From Tenrec ecaudatus (lineage: Eukaryota; Chordata; Mammalia; Afrosoricida; Tenrecidae): 64,000 nucleotides of DNA. Under the pieces are notes generated by a model that was not told where the DNA came from, did not search any database, and worked only from the letters and a program-made list of their open reading frames with translations. The stretch is from NCBI RefSeq assembly GCF_050624435.1, contig NC_134540.1, positions 107,785,739-107,849,738 on the forward strand. The letters are read 5' to 3'. Below, piece after piece: positions 45,300 to 56,934 of this stretch (position 1 is its first letter; the number at the start of each line of letters is the position of its first letter). A program made the translations under genes and the position numbers.

Positions 45300-46227
45300 C
45301 AAGGGGTATCCCCCCAAACAGCATTTTTTTCAAAGCTAGTTATTTAAATTTTTCTTACAAAACAACCTTATCATCTTCAAAGTACTATCTATTACACTTA
45401 ATACAACTCTACAACTCCATTCTTGGAAATATTTTAAAAGCTCATCTGTTTGGGTGGCTGAGAGCACTTCCCTCATTTTTTTTCTTCTTCTCTTCAATGA
45501 AAAATTGCTATCCTTTTACATCTCTTGTCACTCACTAAGCCAAAAAGAAGTTGCATGGAGTGAGGTCAGGTGAGACAGCACACGGGGCAAGAGAGATGTG
45601 CCGCTGTTTGTCAAACTCTGGCACACTGAGAAGGCTGTATAAGCAGATGCACTGTCATGGTGGCAAAACCAGTCCCCCATCAGCCACAAATCAGGCATTT
45701 TTTGTTGCCCGCTGTTACGCAAACTTTTCAGAACCTCTAAATAGAAAGCTTGATTAACAATCTGACCTGGTGGAATGAACTCCAATGAATTATGAGTTAA
45801 CATCTTCATCCATTCACGAAGTTGATGGACATACAGAATGAGGTTTGCCATCAATCGACATTTCACCTTTTTTAAAATGAGAAAACTACTCAAACACTTG
45901 ACTTTTTCCCATAGTGCTGTCTTTGTAAGCTGTGTTCAACATCACAACAGTTTCTGCAGTATTTTTCCCAAGCAGGAAAAGAAATTTCACAGCCAAACAC
46001 TGTTCTCTTAAATCAGCCATCATTTAAAAATGAGGTTTGATTGAAACTTCTTTTACGAAAAGAATTCACTGTGACCAGAGAGAACCTCCCCAGTGATGCC
46101 ACTGGGTGCACTAACTGAAAGCAAGCTGCTTAAAGCTTGCTGACATTGAAATACCACTGAAAGCTCCGCCTCATGGACCTACTTTTTTTTGAGGGTGTGT
46201 GTGTGGGTTGGGGTGGTTACTCCCTCA
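45300..46227 (-). mobile_element. mariner DNA transposon, internally deleted
   Basis: Inserted at TA in the LTR, with TA at both borders (45298-45299 and 46228-46229). Ends caaggggtatccccccaaac and, reversed, tgagggagtaaccaccccaa are similar. At 928 bp it is shorter than a typical ~1.3 kb mariner. Confidence 0.8.
45528..46090 (-). pseudogene. mariner transposase pseudogene
   Basis: The frame at 45528-45893 contains FIPPGQIVNQAFYLEVLK and the second catalytic-aspartate region as HHDSASAYTAFSV, where mariners have HHDNAPAHTA. Further blocks follow as LLPRVLSHLTSL (for LPHPPYSPDL) before the frame is lost. The N-terminal DNA-binding part is mostly deleted or frameshifted (45894-46090). It would have carried out cut-and-paste transposition at TA. 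It is inactive. Confidence 0.8.
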
Positions 46228-46324
46228 TATGAATGCCTCTAGATTTTTTTCTCTAGTTGGCCTAGCCTAACATAGTGATCATTGAGTACACTAGTTCCAA
46301 CTACATCTAAAGAAGGGTTACATT

Positions 46325-46525
46325 CTAAATCGCTGTCTCAGAGTTTACTCATAGTGACCTATAGGACAGAGTAGAACCACTTCCTATGGTTTCAAAGGCT
46401 GAAAATATTTAAGGAAACAGAAAACTTCATCTTTCTTCCAAAGAATAACTGGTAACCCAGCATGGCCACCACTGCCTAATTCCACTGCCATTCTGACTCA
46501 TAAATAGATTTCTGGTGGCAAACTT
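46325..46525 (-). repeat. AfroSINE-type SINE, antisense, diverged
   Basis: 'agtttactcatagtgaccta' and 'aggacagagtagaaccactt' followed by 'aaacagaaaacttcatcttt'; then a second partial unit. Confidence 0.6.
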
Positions 46526-46554
46526 TGAACTCCTCATTCTTGAACCCTTTGAAA

Positions 46555-46620
46555 TCTAAAGGCACAGTTATACTCTATCCTACTGGGTTGCTATGAGTAG
46601 GAGTGTAACATTATATAATT
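46555..46620 (+). repeat. AfroSINE 3' fragment
   Basis: 'ggcacagttatactctatcc' and 'gttgctatgagtaggagtg' match the 3' half. Confidence 0.5.
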
Positions 46621-46654
46621 AAAATGAAAATAAGTACCCGGAGCTCATTCTCCA

Positions 46655-46910
46655 TGCATTAGACCCCTTGTCTGTCAGTTCGTTGTACTGTGGTGGCTTG
46701 TGTGATTCTGGAATCCTTGTCTCTGGTGTTTCAATGTAGCAGGGTCACCAAAAGGAACAAATTTCAGCCGAGCCTCCAGAGCTAGAACAGAGAATAGAGA
46801 AGAAATAGGCTGCCCACGTCTGAGGATTAGTCACTGAAAACCGGATGGATATCATCAACACATTGCCAGTTACTGAAAACCTCGTGAAGAGAAGCATAGT
46901 AATCATAAAA
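46655..46910 (+). repeat. RTE 5' leader fragment
   Basis: 'ctgtcagttcgttgtactgt', 'ggtggcttgtgtgattctgg', 'gtagcagggtcaccaaaagg' and 'agtcactgaaaacc' are in RTE 5'-leader order. Confidence 0.65.
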
Positions 46911-47534
46911 ATTCTCTTGCTAAAAACTTGGAATGCTGGATAGAATATAACAAACATAATTTTCTTTGCACAGCTGAAAGTAAAGGAAATATTGGTGTGT
47001 ACAAAACAAAGAAGAATTTGAAGACCGGAAGAGTGATAAGTAACTATTTTTTCACTCTTTTTTTTTAAATGGGTTCTGAAGTTAATCATGGAGGGTATGC
47101 AACAAAGTTTTCACTGACAAGAGGTAGATCTTACAGCTGAGATCCCTTCCCCAACATGTCTAAGGGTGAGACACTTAAATACCTGTGCTTAACTGCCTGG
47201 TATTTGGCCCTCACACATCATTCTGCAACTCATTTATCAAATATCCATTTGATCTCTCCTTTGTGTTAGACACATTTACAGGCTCTGTGAAGTCATTCCT
47301 AACTTGCGTTATATATATCTCAATGTATGAATTAAATGATAAAGTACTTGAAAACTATACATTTCTCCATAAGCATTTTGCTATTATCTTATATGAATAA
47401 GTGTGATTGGATGAAATGCCGATTTCAGTCTTGCTTCCCTCCCTGGGTGATACAAAGTGACTGGTCTCCAATGCTAACCTTTGCCCATGGTGATCTGTTT
47501 CTGTAAGATTGCAGTCACAAAAAACCTATGAAGT
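46911..47534. other. No recognised gene or repeat
   Basis: AT-rich; no convincing ORF. Confidence 0.4.
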
Positions 47535-47725
47535 AATTCTACTAAGCCACTGCTTTTGTGAATTCTGACACATAGTGACCCTAGATATATATTGTTTCTG
47601 AGACTATGAATATTTAAGTGAACATATATCCTTGTCTTTCTCACTCTGAGCAACTGGTGGGTTTGAATTACTGACATTGTGATTAGCAGTCCAGTGCTTA
47701 ACCAGTAGCATCACCATGAGTTGAT
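47535..47725 (-). repeat. AfroSINE-type SINE, antisense
   Basis: 'aattctgacacatagtgacc', 'ggtgggtttgaattactgac' and 'ccagtgcttaaccagtagca'. Diverged. Confidence 0.65.
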
Positions 47726-47944
47726 ATTGACTTGCTACCAGCTGGGTTGTTGGTTGTTACTTTTGCAGCCTTGGTGAGGCCTGTGGCAATTTGCTAACTT
47801 CTGGCGCAACCTGTTACTATGGAACTCTAAATAGAAGCTTGCTAAGTTAAAGAACATCAGGCTCAGGCTTCCCAATCTCAAGACATAGATGTTTTAAAGT
47901 AGGTGGATACCAGTAAGCGGTGTTGGCATAGTGGTTAAAATGTT

Positions 47945-50140
47945 ACACTATGGGAGACAACACAGGAGACACAGTGCGGCAATTGTGCCTGAACTGACCC
48001 CACCACACCAGGGCAAAACACTAAGGATGTGCAACAGAGTAGCAAGGGGAGCAAAGCAAAGAAGTTCCGGGGAATACCAAAAATAGACTTTGAGGCCAGG
48101 TGTGGCACCCCATCAGACTTGACAGGAAAACACTCCTAAAGGTCAACATACAGACATGGAACTAATTTTAGGCCTTATTTTGGTCGTTGCTTTTGTTTGT
48201 TGTTGTTTTGTTTTGCTCTGCCTTATTTTGTGCTAATTATTGTCTCTGCATGTCTATCTAGATAAGATAGGCAGGATAACCAATCTGTAGGAGAAAACAA
48301 TGGGACAGACAGTTCTGGGATGACATGGGAAAGGGGGAGGGAGGGTGAAGTAAGAGGGGTGTCCACCAACGCAGGGACAAGGGATTAACAAGTGATCTAA
48401 AATCAATGGTGAGGAAGGCATAGGATGCTTGGTGGGGCTTGACCAAGAGCAATGTCGCCAAGAGGAATTGCTGAAATCTTAATGAGGACCAAGCATGATA
48501 GTGGGACAAGAGGAAAGTAAAAGGAAATAGAGGAAAGAAGTAGGAGAAAAGTACATTTATAGAAGTCTAAATACAGGCATACACATATGTAAATATATTT
48601 ATATGTAACAATAAGGAAATAGATCTATGTACATAAATGTATTTAAGTATTAAGGCAACAGACAGACATTGGGCCTCCACTCAACTGCTCCCTTGAGATT
48701 GTTAAAGTTTATTGTGCCAACCTGACTGATAAACACATGTGGGATTTATTGAAGGATAAATAGATTAAATGGCTCGGTGAGCCTGGCCCTTCTGGTTCTC
48801 TGGTCTCTTGTTCTCTGATGGTGGATCAGCGTGCGGCTGCCTTCGCTGGCAAGGCTCACTTCCTGTGAGACATCCCTGAGGAGAAGCCACATGGACTTAC
48901 CCTAATGCAGCCCTGGGTACTGGGGCAGCCGTGTGGAGACCCCTGCCAACACTGAGATGCTTATACTGCCACTGGATTAAAAGACTTTCTAGCCACTGGC
49001 CTGTGATCCTCCTGCATTCAGCATCATTGTGTGTGTTTTGTGAGCTTGAGGACTTTGTAGATTGGTGTCGGACATATGGGCTAAGTTGGACTTACGGGCT
49101 TGTACTGGAGTGGGTTGGGATGCTTTCTGAATGTACACTTACCCTATATATAAAACTCTCTCTTATACATATATGAATTTCTGTGGATTTGTTTCTCTAG
49201 TTTACCCAGACTAACATATCCCTCAATGCAAGAACACTTTGTTCTAATAACCCAGAATTCTGTGATGCTCACCTTCCCTACACGATCGTTGAAGACAAAA
49301 TACGTGCATAAGCAAATATGGTGAAGAAAGTTGATGGTGTCCAGCTATCAAAAGAAATAGCATCTGGAGTTTAAAGGCATGAAGATTAAACAAGTGGCCA
49401 TCCAGCTGAGAAGCAACAAACCCACATGGGCAAAGCACACCAGCATATGTGATCAAGAGGTGTCGATGGTATCAGGCATTAGGCATAAAAGACCTAGCAC
49501 AAAAAAATAATATCAATGTGAATGAGGGGGAGTGTGGAGTGGAGAACCAAAGTCCATCTGTAAACAATTGGAAATTCCCTTACAGAAGGGTCACAAGGAA
49601 GAGACGAACCAGTCAGGGTGCAGCATAGCACCAAGGAAACATACAATTTTTCTCTAGTTCTTTAATGCTCCCCCCCCCAACAACCACATACTATCATGAC
49701 CCCAATTCTACCTTACAAATCTGCCTACACCAGAGCATGTACACTGGTATACATGCTTGAAACATAGGGAATCCAGGACAGATAATGAGAGTAGTAATAC
49801 CAGGAGGGGAAAGGGAAGATGTAGGGGGTCGGGGGAAGGGAACCACTTATAATGATGAACATATAACCCCCTCCCAGGGGAACAGACAACAGAAAAATGG
49901 GTGAAGGGAGACAGCAGTTGATGTAAGACATGAAAAAAGAGGATAATTTATCAAGGGTTTGTGATGGAGGGAGGATGGTGGAAGGGGGAAATGAGCGGAT
50001 AGCAAGTGCTCAAGTAGAAAGAAAATTTTCTGAAAATGACGATGGCAATATATATACAAATGTACTTGACAATGGATGTATGTATGGATTGTGACAAGAG
50101 CTGTATGAGCCACCAATAAAATGATTAAAGAAAGGAAAGA
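47945..50140 (+). mobile_element. Long L1 3'UTR copy, split by an LTR
   Basis: Starts near 'actatgggagacaacacagg', which corresponds to 60820 of the L1 at 60-62.5 kb. It continues through the TG-rich tract (48180-48240), 'atctagataagataggcagg', a single module near 49320-49470 and the tail 'ccaccaataaaatgattaaa'. An LTR at 48694-49218 divides it. Single-module subfamily. Confidence 0.85.
48694..49218 (-). mobile_element. ERVL-like solo LTR, 5-bp duplications TCCCT
   Basis: Plus-strand start tgagattgttaaagtttatt; end 'cagactaacata'. tccct lies at 48689-48693 and 49219-49223. The interrupted L1 reads continuously if the LTR and one tccct are removed. It is the clearest boundary definition of this family. 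Confidence 0.9.
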
Positions 50141-50177
50141 ATGAAATACTCCCCTCTACCCCCCCCCCCAACACACA

Positions 50178-50340
50178 CCCAATGTTCCACTGCTAACTGA
50201 AAGGTTGGTGGTTCAAACTCATTTGTCCTTCATAGGAGAATGACATGACCTTCTGATTCTGCTTCAGAAACTCTGCGGGGCAGTTCTCTCTCCTACAGAG
50301 TTTCTGAGAGTCAGAACCAACCAAAGAGTAGTGGGTTTAG
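50178..50340 (+). repeat. AfroSINE-type SINE
   Basis: 'ttccactgctaactgaaagg', 'ttggtggttcaaactcattt' and 'agagtcagaaccaaccaaag'. The A-box side is short. Confidence 0.65.
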
Positions 50341-50649
50341 ATTTGGGGGATCTCAGTATGCATCCCCTCATCTTCCAGGCAGTAATTTCATTTAGGGAGT
50401 ATGCAAAGCCTTGAAGATTCATCTTGAGAGGGTACACGTTCAGCAGAAATTGGTTCTGGTATTGCTCATTCTTTCAAGAACTATCCCTTTCATATCCTCC
50501 ATGGTTTGTTGGGAATGGTGGAGAGCAATCACAGACATGAGGTCATTCTTTAGACTCCTGAACGGCGTCATATTGTCAGCTGCCTTCAAAGAGTTCCCAA
50601 ATCTTTGAAAAATAAAGGTATCTTATGGAATGAAACCGCCTGGTCCTAT

Positions 50650-50890
50650 GTCATTTCCATGATCAGCTGTGGGTCAGACCACTGTGTTCCACAGTATTTT
50701 TATTGGCTGGTTTTCCGAAGTAGAAAGCCAAACTTTTAGTTCTAGTCCATCTTAATGTGGTAGTCCTGCCCAAACCTGCTTAGCATCAAACCTACTCACC
50801 TGATAAATGGGTGATGGCTACATCTGAGGTCCATGGGTCAGGAATCTAACCAGGTCTTTGACATGGAAGGTAAGAATTCTGTCACCAGAC
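50650..50890 (-). repeat. RTE 5' leader-like fragment, antisense (tentative)
   Basis: 'ttttattggctggttttccg', then 'agtagaaagccaaactttta' and 'tctagtccatcttaatgtgg' resemble the antisense leader seen at 765, 25085 and 52985. The remainder is unrecognised. Confidence 0.35.
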
Positions 50891-50912
50891 CACCACTGTG
50901 TCATATCCAAAG

Positions 50913-51112
50913 ACCTACTGCTCTCAAGTTGATTTGAACTCATAGCAACCAACTCTATGGGACAGAGTAGGGCTACCCCATATTTTTTCCAAGACTATAA
51001 ATCTTTGCAGAAGGAGACCGTCACATAGTTCTCCCATAAAATGTCTGGTGGCCTTGAACCACTAACGTTTTGGCTAGCAGTAGAGTGCTTCACTCACAAC
51101 ACCAGCAGGACG
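50913..51112 (-). repeat. AfroSINE-type SINE, antisense
   Basis: 'gatttgaactcatagcaacc', 'tgggacagagtagggctacc', 'tggccttgaaccactaacgt' and 'agtagagtgcttcactcaca'. Confidence 0.75.
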
Positions 51113-51930
51113 CCCCCCCTCCCTACACATTGGCAAAATTGGAGGCAGAATGAAGTCCAAGAAAAGTAGACAAATAAACTTCACTGGTATAGTTCAAGGG
51201 TGGAGGTTAGGAAAACTCTACAAACCAGTATTTGTTCAGATTTTCACATGTAGGCATTAATAATCTCCTTATTAATAAGTTCCAGGAGAAAAATAAAATG
51301 CAGTGAGACACTTCCCCTCCATTTCCAGTGCCAAGTCGAGAAATGTGGGATTCAGTCCAGGTCATGCAAATGGTACTGCAGGGCTGCTGGCTACCCTCCC
51401 AAGTGCCAGCTTTGCGATGGAGCAAAGAAATAGAAACTTTGGGGAGCTACTCACTGAACCTCCCATGGGGGGTGGAATTTCTCCTATCGAAGCTTTCCTG
51501 TCAGATTCTCAGGCTTGTAAACTGAAATTCTAGTTTCTGAGTAATTTAAGTGGTAACTGTAAGTTCACCAAGAGCTGCACCAAAGGCCAACTTTCTCCTC
51601 TAGTGTAATTATTCAAGAGCAACAATTTGACAGCAAAAGCAACATGAAAGGTAGTTCCTACCCTTCTCTTTGTGGTGGTGGTGGTGGGGGACCTCAGTGC
51701 CTGTACAGCACGTCAGTCTCTAGTCTGCTTTCAAAGCTTGGGAAACTGAGCTGTTGGATCGGTTCACCTGGAGCCGGGTTATCAGGGAACCTTTGTTGAT
51801 AACTTTACTGTCAAGCCAAGAATATGCTTTCAGGTCATTTGTTCACCTCTGTGGTTTCCCTTTGGGGCATGGGATGATTTTTAAAAGTTTATAGTAGTGT
51901 CCATTTTCCCATCAAGGTTTCCATTAAACC
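51113..51930. other. No recognised gene; short (GTG)n tract
   Basis: A GTG repeat at about 51674-51690. Otherwise unrecognised. Confidence 0.45.
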
Positions 51931-51934
51931 CTTT

Positions 51935-52080
51935 TTTAGAAGGTTGCATGGATTTTTATGCCAGACAGATGTGGATCTGTAAGTTTTGGCATGTCCTTAA
52001 ATTCCCTTTCTCCATTTCTCACCTGTAAGATAAGAATGCTTGGCTTTTCTAAACCATTTATATAAGAAACACGAATCAGG
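51935..52080 (+). repeat. MIR-like SINE
   Basis: 'gacagatgtggatctg', 'ccctttctccatttctcacc' and 'tgtaagataagaatgcttgg'. Confidence 0.5.
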
Positions 52081-52404
52081 TCTGCTCGTAGGCCTTTGCT
52101 CATCACTCCCTCACAAAAACAGCTAATGTTTAAGAGTAGACGGTACAGGTAGAGGAGGACCCTGAGACCATGGTTGCCACCCTTGAAGATCTTGATGATT
52201 GGAAAGCCATTCCCAAGGCTTATATTAAAGATTGAAATGAATATGACATTTGAGACATGGTCCATACATAGTGAAGCCGTCAGAGGTAGCTTGTAATTTG
52301 TTTTGATAGTGTAAAGGCAATACTTGCTTTGGTCAGTTTTATAAATCAGGGAAAGTTAATAAAACTCATAATGAATGAATACTGGCCATTCAAAGTCAAA
52401 AGAA

Positions 52405-52860
52405 TGATTTATTGCTGATTGATCAGACAGTCACCGAGTCACTCCCATGGGATAGGCACTGCTAAAAGTACCGAGGATGCTTTAGTGAAGACAGTAGATG
52501 AAGCCTTGTCCTCACTATGCAGAGTTCCAGGCATGGAGACAGTCATGCATATCAAGAAATTAATGTGGCCAAATGTTAAGATATTTGAGGGGAAAATACT
52601 TTTCAAAAATGTAAATTGATAAGGGGCTCAGATGGGGGTGGAGAGTTAAGCAGGGCAAAGGGTAGAAAGTCAATTAGAGAGAGAAGTCAAGGAAGATCCC
52701 ACTGAGCAGATCATGATTGATCAGAAATCTGGAACAATGAGGATATAAATGATTCATGAAGATAGTAGGTGGAACAATTTTCAGATAAAGGAAACAAGGT
52801 AATAGCCTGAAGGGGAAGTATACTTGGCACGTCTGAAGAGCCAGAATCCGTCACTGCTGT
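52405..52860 (+). repeat. Ancient L2/L3-like LINE fragment
   Basis: 'gataggcactgctaaaagta', 'gaggatgctttagtgaagac' and 'agcagggcaaagggtagaaa' with 'tcaaggaagatcccactgag' resemble the widespread old LINE whose 3' region encodes a 'caggcactg' block. Confidence 0.45.
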
Positions 52861-52959
52861 GACTATTCCAGTTCACCTCCCTGAGTATCTCCCTTGCCCT
52901 CGATGGCCCTCTACTTCAGCAAGCATGATATTCTCCCCCAGGGACTGATCCCTCCTGAT

Positions 52960-53150
52960 GGCATATTCTGTCTCGTTAGCTAATTTTCATTTGAAGTAGA
53001 TCCAAGTATCTCTTCCTAGTCTGCCTTAGTCTGGAAGCTCTACTGAAATTTGTCCAGCATGGGTGACCTTGGTAATATTTGGAAAGCCAGTAACATCGCT
53101 TCCAGTTTCATACTCACAAAACAGTAACATAGCTTCCAGTTTCATATTTA
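52960..53150 (-). repeat. RTE 5' leader, antisense, with 25-bp duplication
   Basis: 'tcttcctagtctgccttagt', 'ctggaagctctactgaaatt' and 'catgggtgaccttggtaata' are the reverse leader. The end block 'agtaacatcgcttccagttt' is repeated with one change at 53122-53146. Confidence 0.65.
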
Positions 53151-53310
53151 AAACCTTATTGCAATCAAATCAATTTTGACTCATAATTCTTTATGGGAGT
53201 AGAAAGCATTGTCCTTCTTCCTCAGAGCTTCTGGTGGTTTAGGACTGCTGACCTTTCAGTTAATAGCCCCATGAATAACCACTATGCAACCCCACCAGGG
53301 CTCTCTTCAT
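53150..53310 (-). repeat. AfroSINE-type SINE, antisense
   Basis: 'ctttatgggagtagaaagca', 'tcttcctcagagcttctggt', 'taaccactatgcaaccccac' and 'cagggctctc'. Confidence 0.75.
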
Positions 53311-53439
53311 ATCAACATGCAAACCGTGCAACACAACACAGTTGGGTGATACCATCCTTAAGTAGGATCGGCTTACTTTATCTTTATTTAACTCCACACT
53401 GAACTCATCCTGAGATTTTAGCCTTCTCAATATTAAAGA

Positions 53440-53648
53440 AATCTGGTATAATCAATGGCACTGTAGAAGTTGTGGAGTTGGAGAATGTTCTGTTGTGTAT
53501 ATTTTGCCACAATTAGAAAAAATTAACAATGAGTACAAGGAAGAAGACTATGTTCTAGAATTGAATGTGGTGATAATTGTTGAGTTATTCTTGATATTAT
53601 TGAATTGTGTGATGTGGATGAAGTGCTAATAAAACTGTTAAAAAAAGA
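53440..53648 (+). mobile_element. Old L1 3' end
   Basis: 'gaatgtggtgataattgttg', 'ttgaattgtgtgatgtggat' and 'aataaaactgttaaaaaaag' match the general mammalian L1 3' terminus. Confidence 0.6.
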
Positions 53649-54369
53649 AGAACTTTGGAGGAATTATCAATTCCTATGGTCTGCCTTCCGAAGATAATGC
53701 TGAGCTGTGGCTGTGCACTGACAGTCCCTGCAATGCTTCACTGTCTTTCCTCCCCAAATGGCATGATCAATTACTCTTCTATCCTGTTTTTCACTTAGTC
53801 TTTAGTTCCAAAACTGAATGTCCTCTTCACTTCCATACAGCCCATCAGTGAAACAAAAATTTCCATTCATCTTCCAAATTAATTTGAGGTATGCACCAAC
53901 TGAATCCATAAACGCCTAAATAGGACATTCTGTATTTTGTTGGAGTTGAACCAAAGGTCATGATATGTGAATTTGGGATTCTCTTTCAGTAGTCCTCACA
54001 ATAAAATTTTATTAGGTACATGTTGGACCTAGGAAAACTTAGTGGAACACGTAGGTTATACAACTCCTTTAGTTTCATAGCTAGAATGCTTGGAACTCTT
54101 AACTATGACTTCATTTCTCTTGAATGTGGGTTTCATGCATTGGGTTGCTTGGCTGTTTTCAGAAAGTAGAGATAAAGATGTCTTAATATATCATCTTTTT
54201 CATGATAAGAAAGGAAACTTGAGACTTTTTTCCTATCAAATATGTGGACAAAGTTTCCAGCAACACCTGTTGTTTCAGATCCTGTATTGTTTATAAATAA
54301 CTGCACACATTTTGAATACCTACCTTTTGAATAACCCAGCCTTTTGAATACCTACAAGAGGACCACAAC
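53649..54369. other. No recognised gene or repeat
   Basis: Mixed sequence; the small frame at 54090-54296 is not recognisable. Confidence 0.4.
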
Positions 54370-55110
54370 AATATTTTAACGGTTTTATTGGCATATAATT
54401 AACATATAATATTATTTAATTATTCAATATTAAGAAGAGTTGTACAATCATCGCCACAACCAATTTTAGAATATTTTCCTTTCTTTTACTCATTGTTGTT
54501 AGATCCCTATTTCTCCTCAATCTCCACATCCATGTCCTTATACAATTATGAATCAAGTTACTGTACCTATAGATTCACCTATCCTGAATTTTCATATACA
54601 GAAAACCATGCAAAACAAAACCAAGAAACAAATGAACCACACAAACAATGACAAAACATAACAGAGAAAAACTGCAATTGATAGAAAGCAGAAAATATTT
54701 AAAACTGGAACAACTTTAAATTAGGTTAAAAGGGAGATCCAATGATAAGGTGTTACATTTTAACCTAACTACGTCAACCAAAACTAATTTAACAATGCTC
54801 TCTCTCTGATAGCAAGACTAGTAACATCCCTTCATCAGAGGCTTAATCCATGTTGGGATTCCGATCATGGATTTTCGGTTTCTACTGTCATCCATAGCTG
54901 TCTGCAAACAGAGTGCTCATAATTTAAGCTGTGATACCTTTCCCTCCTCTGGATTTGGATTTTATTATTTATGATCCTTGGATCGCACAGACCCGTGTGC
55001 TGCTTCCTCCTCCCTTGGTTTCTTGTTATAGGATGGTTGTTTGGTTTAAGACAAGCCTTTAAGATCTCAGACATTATTTTTGTGATAGCCAGGTTTTCTA
55101 ATAGCTATGG
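54370..55110 (-). mobile_element. L1-related 3'UTR, antisense (older subfamily)
   Basis: 'aacggttttattggcatata' is the reversed tail. 'gagattcacctatcctgaa' and 'catccatagctgtctgcaaa' are shared with 63170-64000. The 'cacagacccgtgtgctgctt' module and 'aagcctttaagatctcagac' correspond to the 3'UTR module of the younger copies. Confidence 0.65.
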
Positions 55111-56006
55111 TTTATGTATATCTCTGATTCACTTTAGATATATCATTATCATTTTATAAAATAGAACATAATAAATCATCCCCATGGGGCATAAAGTGAT
55201 TCTATTGATAGTATCATTAATTTAGTCATGGTATATAATTTAAAGTACTATTGAGAAAAGGAAATTATGCATGCATAGGCCATCTTTTCATGTTGAAATA
55301 CATTAGTTATTGGCTTGTACAGATTAAATGCATAAGTGACTGAGCATTATTTACATGAACAATCAGGGTTGAGGATAGGACAAAATTTTCAATAATACTC
55401 ATTCAATAAGATATGTCAAAAAACAGCAAAGAGAGCAAAAAGATAGTAAATATGTGGTCATGGCCAACATTCTTTGGGTATCCTCAAAGCAAGAGATTGA
55501 AACCTAAGTCCAACGACCACCAATTCCTTTACCTTGGGATAGTGCTCATCTGTCTCTTCTCAAAGTCAGATATTTCGGCCTTATGTCCAATGGAGTATGA
55601 CACTTCCTTATATCTGTTATAGATGAGTTTCAGAAGCCCAATTCGCTTAGTGGGGTTTTCAAACTGAATCCTTCTGTCATGGCCTATAAAGGATTTTGTG
55701 AGCCTCAAAAGGAGAGAGACTAAAATCCCAATTGTGTATTGTATAGCACACGGCCTGGGTTACCAAGGGCTGGATAGAAACTAGGTCAAAAGTGTCAAAT
55801 AAGAACATAATAATTCCCCCCTTATGTTCTATGTAAGTATTGTTAACCACCACCACCACCACCCACACCCCTCCCCTCCCCTTTGCAGGTTGTTCCACCC
55901 AGGTTATCCACCAATAGAAGTGTAATCATCTTCTTCAGGACAGAGTTGTACTTTCTTCTTGACTTGAATTTCCTGTAAGGTTTGAGTGGCATAACATTTT
56001 TGCTAG
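55111..56006. other. No recognised gene; (CCA)n tract
   Basis: A CCA/ACC repeat at 55848-55866. Otherwise nothing recognised. Confidence 0.4.
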
Positions 56007-56335
56007 TGTGTTAGTCTGGGTAGAGAAGAGAAACAAATCCATAGAACTCATATGTATATAAAAGAGAGTTTTATATAAAGGGTAAACTTTATATTAAGAA
56101 AGCATCCCAGACAGTCTAGTTCAATCCATTAAGTCTGGTATTAGCCCATATGTCTGAAACCAATCTGTAAAATCCTCCTCACTCATGAAACACATGCAAT
56201 GATGTCAAATGCAGGATGATCAGAGGTCAATAGGTACAAAGTTTTTGGATCCAGTGGCATTTTAATCATCTCAGCACTGTCAGGGGTCTCCACGTGGCTT
56301 CTCCAGTTCCCAGAGTTGCATCAGGGTTCTTTGTT
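56007..56335 (+). mobile_element. ERVL-like LTR, 3'-truncated
   Basis: tgtgttagtctgggtagaga start, 'catatgtatataaaagagag' TATA region, 'atgcaggatgatcagaggtc' and 'ggggtctccacgtggcttct'. It is cut off near 56335 before an AfroSINE. Confidence 0.8.
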
Positions 56336-56375
56336 TTTCCATAGCTTTTTTTGGATTTCCCCGCCAGTATTTCCA

Positions 56376-56590
56376 TAGGAGCCTTGGTGGTGTCATGGGT
56401 GACACATTGTGCTGCTTACTTCAAGGTCAGAAGCTCATACTCACCAGCCACTCCAGGGGAGAAAAATGAGGATTTTTGCTTCCATAAAGTTTTACATTCT
56501 TATAAATCCATAGGGGGTGTTCAAATCCATCCTATATGGTTGATATGAGTTGAAGTCAAGTCAATGGCAATGAGTTTGAGAGTTATGGAT
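56376..56590 (+). repeat. AfroSINE-type SINE
   Basis: 'aggagccttggtggtgtcat' head, 'aaggtcagaagctcatactc' and the tail 'ggttgatatgagttgaagtc'. Confidence 0.8.
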
Positions 56591-56934
56591 GTTCCAGGAT
56601 ATAAAGCCCTTTTGCAGGGGATAATTTTTACTTTAGTTCTATTACTGGAGTAGGACCCTACCTGAGGCCAATTGATGAGTGTGGGTGGACCTACAAGGGC
56701 TCATGGGGACTCCTGTGGTGAGGCTAAATAAAAGCTGGGAGAGCAAGAAGAGGAGGTGGTGCTCTTAGGGGAGGAGAAGTGTGCACCTTGTGGACACACT
56801 AACTGTACTGAAGAAGCCCCCTTGACTCCACATGAACTTGAGGGATAAGACATTGTAAAATCATCAGAAGATTGAGCAATGGATCTGGGCTGGCACATTT
56901 TCTTAGCTCCAATCTAAAAGGAATTTGTTTTTAT

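Larger units (their letters stand above)
44926..46274 (-). mobile_element. ERVL-like LTR split by a mariner element
   Basis: Left LTR part is 44926-45299 (plus-strand start 'tgtgataggtttt') and right part is 46228-46274 (ends 'cctaacata'). gtgat occurs perfectly at 44921-44925 and 46275-46279. The left part ends with 'cttatacatata' and the right part resumes 'tatgaatgcctctag', as expected for this family. Confidence 0.85.

Noticed and set aside
44926..46274. A single 1.35 kb LTR element
   Set aside because: The central 928 bp has transposase sequence and TA borders, so it is a mariner inserted in an LTR.
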